From contig NZ_WSEL01000009.1 in NCBI RefSeq assembly GCF_009758015.1, positions 1,723,501 to 1,787,500 on the forward strand: a stretch of DNA of 64,000 bases. The letters run 5' to 3'. This DNA is from Ramlibacter pinisoli. GTDB lineage: Bacteria; Pseudomonadota; Gammaproteobacteria; Burkholderiales; Burkholderiaceae_C. Position 1 is the stretch's first letter, and each line of letters opens with the position of its first letter. The notes beneath the pieces were generated by a model. It made no database searches and was not told where the DNA came from. It worked only from the letters and a program-made list of their open reading frames with translations. Positions 27,755-35,478 of this stretch are shown here, piece by piece. The translations under genes were made by a program, and so were the position numbers.

Positions 27755-28921
27755 TCAGGCCGTCAACTCCCGGATGAACGGAAGCAGTTCCCGCTTCTGC
27801 TCCAGCCCGAATCCCGCCGCGTCGCTCGGCCGCACCTTGGCATGGCGGATCTCGCATTCGGGCGAATAGCCGCCGAACGGCTGGAACACGCCCGGATAGG
27901 CTTCACACGCGCCCAGCCCCAGGCCGACCACGACGTGCAGGTTGATCAGGTGTCCCCCGTGCGGGACGGCCTGCCGCCGGTCGAAGCCATGCGACTCCAG
28001 CACACCGATCATCCGGGCGTACTCGGTGATGCCGTAGCTGAGGCCGCTGTCCATCTGGAAGATGTCCAGGTTGGGCCGCATGCCGCCGAAGCGGACCAGG
28101 TTCAGCGTGTCGATGGCGGAGAAGAGGTTTTCGCCCGTGGCGACGGGGCCACCGTAGGACTCCACGACTTCGCGGTTGAGCTGGTAGTCCAGGGGATCGC
28201 CGATTTCCTCGAACCAGCGCAGTCCCAGCGGCTTGAGCTCGCGCGCATACGCCAGGGCCGTCGGCAGGTCGAAGCGGCCGTTGGCGTCCACCATCAGGCG
28301 GTCCGGTCCACCGGCCGCCTGCAATGCCTCGTCGATGCGCTTCATGTCCTGGGCCAGCGGGGCGCCGCCGATCTTCATCTTGAAGCTCTCGAAGCCCATC
28401 TCGCGGTACGCCATGAACTCGTCCCGGATGGTGCGTCCCGCACCGGGCGCGTAGTAGTAGCCGCCGCCCGTGTAGACCTCCACCGGCGTGCCGACCGGCT
28501 CGCGTCCGAACGCGCGTGCGATGGTGCGGTAGGCCGGCTCATCGGCCAGCTTGGCGTTCAGGTCCCAGATCGCCTGCTCGATGGCCGCCGCCGCACCGGC
28601 CCGATCGCCGTGGCCGCCCGGCTTCTCGTTGCGCAAGATCGTGGCCAGCACCTTGGCCGCATCGAAGGACTGGCCACCTTCTGCGAGCAGGCTCGCCGGC
28701 TCCGCGGCGAGCAGGCGGGGAATCATGCGAGTGCGGATGATCCCGCTCTGGGCAAAACGGCCGATCGAGTTGAACCCCAGCCCGATCACGGGCTTGCCGC
28801 CACGCACCACGTCGGTGACGACGGCGACCAGCGAGACCGTGTGCTCCGAGAAGTTGACGACGGCGTTGGCAACAGCTCCTTCGAGCTGCACGGAGAGTTC
28901 GCGGATATCGACGATGCGCAT
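27755..28921 (-). CDS. tarD: D(-)-tartrate dehydratase-like enolase-superfamily enzyme
   Basis: 388 residues. Dehydrates D-tartrate to oxaloacetate in the characterized Bradyrhizobium enzyme, which this sequence resembles along its whole length. Visible catalytic set: Lys181/Lys183 in 'FKMKIGG', Asp212 in 'VDANGRFD', Glu238/239, Glu264 in 'TGENLF', and His321/324 in 'PHGGH'. The 'RNEKPGGHGDR' and 'GGGYYYAPG' loops are also shared with that enzyme. Start at MRIVDIREL. The adjacent Bug gene, 17 bases upstream, could import tartrate. An activity on another diacid is possible. Confidence 0.85.
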   Translation of the reverse strand: MRIVDIRELSVQLEGAVANAVVNFSEHTVSLVAVVTDVVRGGKPVIGLGFNSIGRFAQSGIIRTRMIPRLLAAEPASLLAEGGQSFDAAKVLATILRNEKPGGHGDRAGAAAAIEQAIWDLNAKLADEPAYRTIARAFGREPVGTPVEVYTGGGYYYAPGAGRTIRDEFMAYREMGFESFKMKIGGAPLAQDMKRIDEALQAAGGPDRLMVDANGRFDLPTALAYARELKPLGLRWFEEIGDPLDYQLNREVVESYGGPVATGENLFSAIDTLNLVRFGGMRPNLDIFQMDSGLSYGITEYARMIGVLESHGFDRRQAVPHGGHLINLHVVVGLGLGACEAYPGVFQPFGGYSPECEIRHAKVRPSDAAGFGLEQKRELLPFIRELTA

Positions 28922-28938
28922 GGTGTCCGGTCCCTCGC

Positions 28939-29928
28939 TCACTCGGGCTGGATGCCGGCCGTCTTGATGACCGCGCCCCATTTGGTGAGCTCGCTGTCGA
29001 TGAACTTGCCGAACTCCGCCGGCGAACTGGCGATGGTGATCATCCCGAGACCGGCCAGGCGCGACTTGACGCCCTCCTCTGCCAACACGGCCTTCAGGTC
29101 GGCATTGAGCTTGTCGCGCAAGGCGGGCTCCAGGCCCTTCGGCGCGACGATGCCCAGCCAGCCCAGGGCGTCGAAGCCGGCGACGCCGCTCTCGGCAACG
29201 ATCGGCACGTTGGGCAGTTGCGGCACGCGTTGGCTGGTCGACACGGCCAACACCCGCAGCTTGCCCGATTGGACGTGCGGCAACACCCCGGGCAGCGAAT
29301 CGACCATCGCATTCAGCTGGCCGCCGATCAGGTCGGTGTACGCGGGTGCACTGCCGCGATAGGGGATGTGCTTGATGGGCGCGCCGGTGCGCTGCTTGAG
29401 CAACTCGAAGGTCAGGTGCTGGAACGACCCGACGCCGCCGGACCCGTAGCTCAGCTTGTCGGGCGACGCCTTGGCGGCCGCGATCAGGTCCGCGAGGGTC
29501 TTGTAGGGAGAGCTGGCCGGCACGACGAAGGCCTGGGCGACCCCGGCCACGTTCATGATGGGCGTCAGCTCTCGCGGGTTGTAGCCGGCATTCGCATAGA
29601 GGTTCGGTGCCGCCGCCAGCGGGCCGCTGGACCCGAGCAGCAGCGTGTACCCGTCCGCGGGCGCAGCCGCCGCGGCACGGCTGCCGAGCGTGCCGCCGGC
29701 GCCGCCCTTGTTGTCGACCACCAGCGACTGTCCCCAGCGCTTGGCCAGCGGCTCACCCAGGACGCGCGCCAGCACGTCACCGCTCTGGCCGGCCGTGAAC
29801 GGAACCACGATGGTCACGGGCTTGCTCGGGTAGCCGGCAGGGGCAGGCTGGCTCCAGCCCGCCACGGGCGCCAAGGCGGCGACCAACGCGGCTGCAGTGA
29901 GGGAGAGACTGAGAGTTCGTCGATGCAT
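28939..29928 (-). CDS. Bug/TctC periplasmic solute-binding receptor (tartrate module)
   Basis: 329 residues, Sec signal peptide MHRRTLSLSLTAAALVAALA ending near GWSQPAPA. Lobe 1 begins YPSKPVTIVVPFTAGQSGD; the glutamine in AGQSGD replaces the usual glycine. Lobe 2 has 'IKHIPYRGSAPAYTDLIGGQ'. It leads the two-gene operon with the tartrate dehydratase and faces the divergent HutC-type regulator, so a hydroxy-dicarboxylate ligand is likely (inference). Confidence 0.93.
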   Translation of the reverse strand: MHRRTLSLSLTAAALVAALAPVAGWSQPAPAGYPSKPVTIVVPFTAGQSGDVLARVLGEPLAKRWGQSLVVDNKGGAGGTLGSRAAAAAPADGYTLLLGSSGPLAAAPNLYANAGYNPRELTPIMNVAGVAQAFVVPASSPYKTLADLIAAAKASPDKLSYGSGGVGSFQHLTFELLKQRTGAPIKHIPYRGSAPAYTDLIGGQLNAMVDSLPGVLPHVQSGKLRVLAVSTSQRVPQLPNVPIVAESGVAGFDALGWLGIVAPKGLEPALRDKLNADLKAVLAEEGVKSRLAGLGMITIASSPAEFGKFIDSELTKWGAVIKTAGIQPE

Positions 29929-29983
29929 GAAGGTCCTTGGTGGCGCCGCGATGGGGCGGCGGTGGTTCAAGGTCCCATGGTAG

Positions 29984-30016
29984 ATTTGTACCAATCTCTG
30001 TTTTGTAGGTACATAT
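29984..30016. promoter_or_regulatory. Candidate GntR/HutC operator ATTTGTACC-N15-GGTACATAT
   Basis: Arms ATTTGTACC (29984-29992) and GGTACATAT (30008-30016) match at 8 of 9 positions, with TGTACC/GGTACA perfect. The spacer is 15 bases. It sits in the divergent gap between the Bug-tarD operon and the HutC-type regulator. HutC-family sites are commonly GT...AC dyads, which fits. It also overlaps plausible promoter elements. Confidence 0.55.
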
Positions 30017-30054
30017 ACGATGAACATAAGGGGGACATATCGCGGAGGACCCTC

Positions 30055-30780
30055 ATGGCCGTAGCCCGGTACCAGCAGATTTCGGAAGACCTGACCCGCC
30101 AGATCAGCTCCGGTGCACTGCCGGTCGGAAGCCTGCTGCCGACCGAGATGCAGCTGATGGACGGGTACGACGCGAGCCGCAACACCGTGCGAATGGCTCT
30201 GCAGCAACTGCAGGCCCGAGGCCTCATCTCCCGCCGGCGCAACCGCGGCACCATGGTCGAAGCGGTGCCGGGCGGGGCCGCCAATTTCATCCAGTCGATG
30301 TCGTTCGACGACCTCGTCACGCTGGCCAGCACGGCGCGCCGCCAGATCGTCGGCAGCGAGGACGTCGTGCTCGACACGGCCGCTGCGCGCCTGCTGCAGT
30401 GCCAGCCGGGCTCGCGCTGGTTTCGCCTGTCGATGCTGCGCGGTGTTGCAGGCAAGGCCCGTCCCCTCGGTTGGACCGATGCGTACGTGGACCCGCACTA
30501 TCGCCAGGTGGGTGACATCGCCGCGGACCAGCCCGACAAGCTGCTGGCCGACCTGATCGAATCACACTTCGGCCGGCGCGTCGAGGGCGTGGAACAGACC
30601 GTGTCCGCCTGCGCCGTGAGCGAGCAGATGGCCCAGTCGCTCGGGGCCGCCAAGGGAACGCCGGCCCTGCGCGTCCTGCGGCACTACCGCGACGCCGCCC
30701 GTGCCCTGATCATCGTCACCAGCTCCCTCTATCCGGAGAGCCGCTATTCCATCGTGACGACGCTGGTCAGGAGCCGCTAG
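30055..30780 (+). CDS. GntR-family regulator, HutC/UTRA subgroup
   Basis: 241 residues. Winged helix at about 5-70 (YQQISEDLTRQISSGALPVG, 'SLLPTEMQLMDGYDASRNTVRMALQQL'), then a UTRA ligand domain with 'RPLGWTDAYVDPHYRQVG' and 'VEQTVSACAVSEQMAQSLG'. The ATG is preceded by GGAGG at 30044-30048. Divergent from the Bug-tartrate dehydratase operon, which it probably represses until its effector, perhaps tartrate, binds. Convergent with the LacI-family gene. Confidence 0.92.
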   Translation: MAVARYQQISEDLTRQISSGALPVGSLLPTEMQLMDGYDASRNTVRMALQQLQARGLISRRRNRGTMVEAVPGGAANFIQSMSFDDLVTLASTARRQIVGSEDVVLDTAAARLLQCQPGSRWFRLSMLRGVAGKARPLGWTDAYVDPHYRQVGDIAADQPDKLLADLIESHFGRRVEGVEQTVSACAVSEQMAQSLGAAKGTPALRVLRHYRDAARALIIVTSSLYPESRYSIVTTLVRSR

Positions 30781-30824
30781 AAGCGGCGCCCCGGCCAGCC
30801 GAGGCAGGCATGGCGCCAGGGAGC

Positions 30825-31823
30825 TCAGGTGGTCGAGCGCTCCACGTACTCGAAGCCTATGTCCTCCACCTTGCGGGGCGGCTCCTCGCCCCGCAGGCGC
30901 GCGAGCAGCATCGCCCCGGCCCGCCTGCCCATCTCGCCGCCGCGCACCTTGACGGTGGTCAGCGGCGGCCAGGTCGCTTCCGCGATCGGCAGGTCGGAAA
31001 AACCGACGACGGCCAGGCGGCCCGGGAGGTCCCAGCCGTTGGTCCGTGCCCACATCATGGCGCCGATGGCGATGAAGTCGTTGCCGCAGAACACCGCGTC
31101 CACGTCGGGGTGAGCGGCGGCGAGCCGCGCCATCAGTTCGCGGCCGAGGGCGATCGAGGAGGGAGGCGGCACGTATTCGGCAGCAACCAGCGGCAGTCCG
31201 GCCGCCTGCAGGCCACGTTCGAGGCCGGCCCGGCGCATCTGCGAGCGCTGCTCGTCGGCGCCGAGGAAGGCGATGGCGCGCCTCCCGGCCTTCACCAGCC
31301 GCCGCGCAACCTCTTCCCCGACCTCTTCGTTGGAGAACCCCACGGCCATGTCGACCGGTCTGGCCGGAAGGTCCCAGGTCTCGACGACGGGAAGGTGCAT
31401 CTGGCGCAGGCGCGTGCGCGCAGCCGCGTCACGCAGCGCGCCGGTCAACACGAGTGCGTCGACGCGCCGGCCGAGAAACGCGTCGATCAGGCCGGCCTCC
31501 GCGCGCGGCACGTAGCTGGATTGCGCCAGCATCAGCTGGTAGCCCGCGCGCCCGAGTTCCGCCGCCAGGCCCTCCATCGTCTCGGCGAACCACACGTTGG
31601 CCAGGGTCGGCACGACGGCGCCGACGATGCGTGACCTGGACGAGGCGAGGCTGCTGGCCGTGCGGTCCGGCACGTAGCCCAGCTTGCGGACCGCGGCCTC
31701 GACCTGCGCCCGCGTCTGCGGCGCCACCTTGTCCGGCTCGTTGATGACGCGCGAAACCGTGACGAGTGCGACGCCCGCGGCTTGCGCCACGTCGGACATG
31801 CGGACTGCAGTTCTGGATTTCAT
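30825..31823 (-). CDS. LacI-family repressor, GntR-like subgroup
   Basis: 332 residues. N-terminal LacI helix-turn-helix 'MSDVAQAAGVALVTVSRVIN' with the hinge 'GYVPDRTASSLAS', then a periplasmic-binding-protein-like effector domain. It faces the Bug-galactarate dehydratase operon across a 93-base gap that holds two copies of TGGAAGCGCTTCCA, the palindrome type this family binds. Most likely it represses that operon and itself, with induction by a sugar acid (inference). Confidence 0.94.
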   Translation of the reverse strand: MKSRTAVRMSDVAQAAGVALVTVSRVINEPDKVAPQTRAQVEAAVRKLGYVPDRTASSLASSRSRIVGAVVPTLANVWFAETMEGLAAELGRAGYQLMLAQSSYVPRAEAGLIDAFLGRRVDALVLTGALRDAAARTRLRQMHLPVVETWDLPARPVDMAVGFSNEEVGEEVARRLVKAGRRAIAFLGADEQRSQMRRAGLERGLQAAGLPLVAAEYVPPPSSIALGRELMARLAAAHPDVDAVFCGNDFIAIGAMMWARTNGWDLPGRLAVVGFSDLPIAEATWPPLTTVKVRGGEMGRRAGAMLLARLRGEEPPRKVEDIGFEYVERSTT

Positions 31824-31857
31824 GATGCCCCTATTGTCGCGCAGGGTCTCTTGCGGA

Positions 31858-31871
31858 TGGAAGCGCTTCCA
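31858..31871. promoter_or_regulatory. LacI-family operator O1, TGGAAGCGCTTCCA
   Basis: A perfect 14-bp palindrome with the central CG of LacI/GalR-type operators. It lies in the spacer of a candidate promoter TTGCGG (31851-31856)-N18-TATGAT (31875-31880) driving the Bug-galactarate dehydratase operon. Confidence 0.85.
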
Positions 31872-31879
31872 AACTATGA

Positions 31880-31893
31880 TGGAAGCGCTTCCA
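31880..31893. promoter_or_regulatory. LacI-family operator O2, TGGAAGCGCTTCCA
   Basis: Identical to the first operator, 22 bp centre to centre, about two helical turns, so two dimers would bind on the same DNA face. It starts at the last base of the TATGAT -10 element and would cover the transcription start. Confidence 0.85.
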
Positions 31894-31916
31894 ATCCTCT
31901 TCCACAGGAGACGCCC

Positions 31917-32894
31917 TTGCACAGACGCAACTTGCTGGCCGCCCTCACCCTGGGTTTGCTGGCCGGCCCCATGACTGCAGCCCTCGCGCAGTCGGATTAC
32001 CCGAGCCGTCCCGTGAAGGTCATCGTGCCCTTCCCGGCCGGCGGCACCAGCGACCTCATGGGCCGCGCGATCGCCGAGGAACTGACGAAGCAGCTGAAAC
32101 AGCCCTTCGTCGTGGAGAACAAGGGCGGCGCCGGCGGCGCGATCGGCACCGATCAGGTCGCCAAGTCCGCCCCCGACGGCTACACGCTGCTGCTGTCGGG
32201 GATCGGCAGCAACGCGGTGATCCACGGCTTCGCCGCGCCCAGGCCGGGCTACGACTCGATGCGCGACTTCGTGCACATCTCGCAGCTCGCCGCCGGCCCC
32301 AACGTGCTGGTGGTGAACCCCTCATTCCCCGCGAAGACCTTCAAGGAGTTCATCGCCCACGTGAAGGCGAACCCCGGCAAGGTCGACTATGGCCAGGTCA
32401 CGGCTTCCTCCGGCCACCTCACCACCGAGTACCTCAAGCAGGTCGCCGGGCTCGACATGGTCGGCATCGCCTACAAGGGCGGCGCGCCCGCGCTCGCCGA
32501 CGTGCTGGCCGGCCAGATCCCCCTCATGTTCACCAACCAGGATGCGGTGCTGCCGCACGTGAAGGCCGGCAAGCTGCGTGCGCTGGCCGTCACCAGCCCC
32601 CAGCGCAATCCGCTGTACCCCGACGTCCCGACCGTCGCCGAATCGGGCTATCCCGACTTCTCCGCCGTCTCCTGGACCGGCCTGTCCGCGCCCAAGGGCA
32701 CGCCGAAGTCAATCACCGACAAGCTGGAAGCCGCGATGGTGAAGGCCTTCAACGAGCCCGCGGCCCGGCAGAAGCTCGAGGCCACCGGATTCGTCGTGGT
32801 CGCCTCGCGTTCACCCGACTACACGAAGTTCGTGCAGGACGAGATCAACCGCTGGACCAAGGTCATCCAGACCGCCGGCATCAAACCCGAATGA
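31917..32894 (+). CDS. Bug/TctC periplasmic solute-binding receptor (galactarate module), TTG start
   Basis: 325 residues from a TTG at 31917, which has an AGGAG ribosome site at 31906-31910 and gives a proper signal peptide (HRRNLLAALTLGLLAGPMTA, cut after AALAQ). The first downstream ATG (31971) would remove most of the signal. Mature lobe: YPSRPVKVIVPFPAGGTSD, lobe 2 'MVGIAYKGGAPALADVLAGQ'. The operators lie immediately upstream. Its TGA overlaps an ATG at 32891, so the dehydratase gene is closely coupled. Ligand probably an aldarate. Confidence 0.92.
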   Translation: MHRRNLLAALTLGLLAGPMTAALAQSDYPSRPVKVIVPFPAGGTSDLMGRAIAEELTKQLKQPFVVENKGGAGGAIGTDQVAKSAPDGYTLLLSGIGSNAVIHGFAAPRPGYDSMRDFVHISQLAAGPNVLVVNPSFPAKTFKEFIAHVKANPGKVDYGQVTASSGHLTTEYLKQVAGLDMVGIAYKGGAPALADVLAGQIPLMFTNQDAVLPHVKAGKLRALAVTSPQRNPLYPDVPTVAESGYPDFSAVSWTGLSAPKGTPKSITDKLEAAMVKAFNEPAARQKLEATGFVVVASRSPDYTKFVQDEINRWTKVIQTAGIKPE

Positions 32895-32908
32895 GCAAGG
32901 AGAGCCCC

Positions 32909-34099
32909 ATGGCCGTCGAATCCAACATCGTTTCCTACGCCCGGGTCGCGCCCAACGCGCGCACCGCAGCCGACGCCGCCGACCGCATCGACTGGGTGCA
33001 GCTGTCGCTCATCTACCTGCCGCTCGCCACCCCAGTGAGCGACGCCAAGGTGCTCACCGGCGTGCAGAAGCCGCTGACCGAGATCGCCTTCATCTTCGCG
33101 GAGATCCGCACCCGCGACGGGCACGAGGGCATCGGTTTCGGCTACTCCAAGCGCGCCGGCGGCCCGGGCATGTACGCGCACGCCAGGGAGCTTGCGCCCA
33201 ACCTGATCGGCGAGGATCCCAACGACATCCAGAAGATCTTCACCAAGCTGACCTGGGCCGGCGCGTCGATGGGCCGCGCGGGCCTCACCACCCAGGCGAT
33301 CGCGCCCTTCGACATCGCGCTGTGGGACCTGAAGGCCAGGCGCGCCGGGCTGCCGCTGGCCAAGCTCTTGGGCGCGCAGCGCGACTCCGTGCAGTGCTAC
33401 AACACCTCCGGCGGCTACCTGCACACCGAGCTGCCGCAGGTGCTCAAGAACGTCGCCACCTCGCGCGAGAGCGGGATCGGCGGCATCAAGATCAAGGTCG
33501 GCCAGCCCGACCTGTCCATCGACGTACGGCGCGTGGGCGAAGTGCGCAAGCTGCTCGGCGAGGGCTTCCCGCTGATGGTCGACGCCAACCAGCAGTGGGA
33601 CCGCCAGAAGGCCACGCGGGCGTGCCGCCAGTTCGAGGACTTCGATCTCACCTGGATCGAGGAACCCCTGGACGCGCACGATTTCGAGGGCCACGGCCTG
33701 CTCGCCGAGCGCTTCGACACGGCCATCGCCACCGGCGAGATGCTCACCAGCTTCGACGAGCATGCGCAGCTGATCATGGCGGGGACCGACTTCATCCAGC
33801 CGGACGCGCCGCGGGTGGGCGGCATCACGCCCTTCCTGAAGATCATGGCGCTGGGCGAGTACAAGCGCCGCAAGCTCGCGCCGCACTTCGCGATGGAGAT
33901 CCACCTGCACCTGGCCGCCGCCTACGGCATCGAGCCGTGGCTGGAGCACTTCGAATGGCTGGGGCCGCTGTTCAACGAACAGCTGCAGCTGAAGAACGGC
34001 CGGATGTTCGTGCCGGACCGCCCGGGCCTGGGCTTCACGCTGTCGCAGCAAGCCATCGCCTGGCGCACCGAGAAGGCAGAATTCGGCGAGCGTCCGTGA
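32909..34099 (+). CDS. Galactarate/L-talarate dehydratase-like enolase-superfamily enzyme
   Basis: 396 residues, strongly similar by recall to the Salmonella talarate/galactarate dehydratase: 'DRIDWVQLSLIYLPLATPVS', 'SDAKVLTGVQKPLTE', 'VQCYNTSGGYLHT'. Catalytic residues seen: Lys194 and Lys196 (KIK), Asp225, Glu251, Glu277 and His326. The enzyme dehydrates meso-galactarate or talarate to a 2-keto-3-deoxy-diacid. Start chosen at MAVESNIVS, which has AAGGAG in front; an ATG at 32891 would add six residues. In the LacI-controlled operon with Bug, RraA-like and SnoaL-like genes. Confidence 0.9.
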   Translation: MAVESNIVSYARVAPNARTAADAADRIDWVQLSLIYLPLATPVSDAKVLTGVQKPLTEIAFIFAEIRTRDGHEGIGFGYSKRAGGPGMYAHARELAPNLIGEDPNDIQKIFTKLTWAGASMGRAGLTTQAIAPFDIALWDLKARRAGLPLAKLLGAQRDSVQCYNTSGGYLHTELPQVLKNVATSRESGIGGIKIKVGQPDLSIDVRRVGEVRKLLGEGFPLMVDANQQWDRQKATRACRQFEDFDLTWIEEPLDAHDFEGHGLLAERFDTAIATGEMLTSFDEHAQLIMAGTDFIQPDAPRVGGITPFLKIMALGEYKRRKLAPHFAMEIHLHLAAAYGIEPWLEHFEWLGPLFNEQLQLKNGRMFVPDRPGLGFTLSQQAIAWRTEKAEFGERP

Positions 34100-34110
34100 A
34101 GGGAGCCAGC

Positions 34111-34941
34111 ATGACGCAGTTCTTCAACGATCCGCCGCCCCTTCCCGCCAGCGACATCCCGAAGCGCCCGCCGCAGGTCCATGTGCCCGACGAGGTGCTG
34201 GCGCGCCTCGCGCGCTGCACCGCCGGCTCGCTCACGACGCAGCTGTACATCAAGGGCATCCGCCAGCCGGTGCTGCATGGCATCACGCCCCTGAACCGGA
34301 AGGTGATGCCCTTCGCCGGGCGCGCCTACACGATGCGCTTCATCCCGGCGCGCGAGGACATCGACACCTACGGCAACCTTGTCACGCAGCCGCACCACGA
34401 CCACCTGCAGTGGGTCGGCGTGGAGCAACTGCAGCCCGGTGACGTCCTCGTAATCGACAGCAACCGCGACGGCCGGGCGGCGTCGATGGGCAACATGCTG
34501 ATCACGCGGATGATGATGCGCGGCGCACGGGGTGTGGTCACCGACGGCTCGTTCCGCGACGGCCTGGAACTCGCGCAGATGGACTTCCCCGTCTGGTGCA
34601 CCGGCGTCACCAACACGACGCGGCTGTCGTACCACCACGTGGCCGACCTGAACGTGCCCGTCGGCTGCGCCGGCGTCGCCGTCTATCCCGGCGACGTGGT
34701 GCACGGCGACGGCGACAACATCACCATCATTCCGGCGCAATGGGCCGAGGAGATGGCGGACCTGTGCGAGAAGCGCGACGGCATCGAGGCGTATCTGGCG
34801 ATGCGCGTGAAGGCGGGCGAGGCGCTGTGGGGCGTGTATCCGCCCAGCGAGACGACGCGCGCCGAGTACCAGGCCTGGCTTGCGGCGGGCAGCCCCGCGA
34901 TCGCGCCCCAGGGTCCGGCCACCACGATGCAGGGGACCTGA
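34111..34941 (+). CDS. RraA-family protein (possible aldolase/decarboxylase)
   Basis: 276 residues. RraA fold with the class II HMG/CHA aldolase motif: the Gly of 'GNMLITRMMMRGARG' region followed about 20 residues on by 'DGSFRD', supplying Arg and Asp. About 60 residues longer than plain RraA, with a proline-rich N-terminus and a charged C-terminal helix. After aldarate dehydration a keto-deoxy diacid must be cleaved or decarboxylated, and an RraA-type aldolase is a plausible enzyme for this (inference). Located 11 bases after the dehydratase. Confidence 0.85.
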   Translation: MTQFFNDPPPLPASDIPKRPPQVHVPDEVLARLARCTAGSLTTQLYIKGIRQPVLHGITPLNRKVMPFAGRAYTMRFIPAREDIDTYGNLVTQPHHDHLQWVGVEQLQPGDVLVIDSNRDGRAASMGNMLITRMMMRGARGVVTDGSFRDGLELAQMDFPVWCTGVTNTTRLSYHHVADLNVPVGCAGVAVYPGDVVHGDGDNITIIPAQWAEEMADLCEKRDGIEAYLAMRVKAGEALWGVYPPSETTRAEYQAWLAAGSPAIAPQGPATTMQGT

Positions 34942-34942
34942 G

Positions 34943-35392
34943 ATGGCGACGTTCACACCTGCCGATCACGCCGCGCTCATCCGCCGCTACTTCCAGGCAT
35001 GCAACGACGCCGACTACGAGGCGCTCGTCGATTGCTTCACGCCCGACGCGGTCCACTACTTTCCCCCCGGCCTGCCGGACATCCCCTGGCGCAGCGCGGA
35101 CGTCATCGCCAGGAAGTGGATCTGGTGCGTCAACGAGCTCGGTTCGCAGTGGACGATCGAGAAGATCCTGGTCAGCCACGACAGCCCCGAGGCCGTCATC
35201 GAGTGGACGCACTGGAAGAACAAGAGCGGCACGGCCCTGCGCGGGGACGAGTGGTACCGGTTCGACCCCGCGACGGGAAAGATCGCCGAGATCCGCGCCT
35301 ACTATGCGGCGCCGGCGGACAGGGCCGTGCAGATCAACGAGCTCTTCGCCTTCGACTACGCCGCGCGCGGGTACCACCTGAGGAGCGAGTGA
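34943..35392 (+). CDS. SnoaL-like / NTF2-fold protein
   Basis: 149 residues. 'LIRRYFQACNDADYEALVDCFTPDAVHYFPPG' region is the alpha-helix plus cone-shaped sheet entry of SnoaL-like proteins, followed by 'EWYRFDPATGKIAEIRAYYA'. Such proteins act as small isomerases, hydratases or lactone-processing enzymes, or have no known activity. Last gene of the galactarate operon, one base after the RraA-like stop. It might act on an aldarate lactone or keto intermediate; this is a guess from context only. Confidence 0.85.
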   Translation: MATFTPADHAALIRRYFQACNDADYEALVDCFTPDAVHYFPPGLPDIPWRSADVIARKWIWCVNELGSQWTIEKILVSHDSPEAVIEWTHWKNKSGTALRGDEWYRFDPATGKIAEIRAYYAAPADRAVQINELFAFDYAARGYHLRSE

Positions 35393-35408
35393 CGAGGGCG
35401 TCACGCAC

Positions 35409-35478
35409 GCAGGTGGCGCAAGCGAAAGCTCATGCTTGATGCGGTCCGGAACCCTTGACCCGCGTTCACGCCACCTGC
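35409..35478. repeat. Long-range inverted repeat between convergent operons
   Basis: GCAGGTGGCG (35409-35418) and CGCCACCTGC (35469-35478) are perfect 10-base complements separated by 50 bases. Inside the loop CAAGC (35419-35423) pairs with GCTTG (35434-35438). This could form a branched RNA hairpin ending both the galactarate operon and the convergent monooxygenase transcript. It has no U-tract. Confidence 0.5.

Noticed and set aside
30780..30825. Terminator formed by two GGCGCC repeats between convergent genes
   Set aside because: The stem is only 6 bp with a loop of nearly 30 bases and no U-tract, too weak to call.
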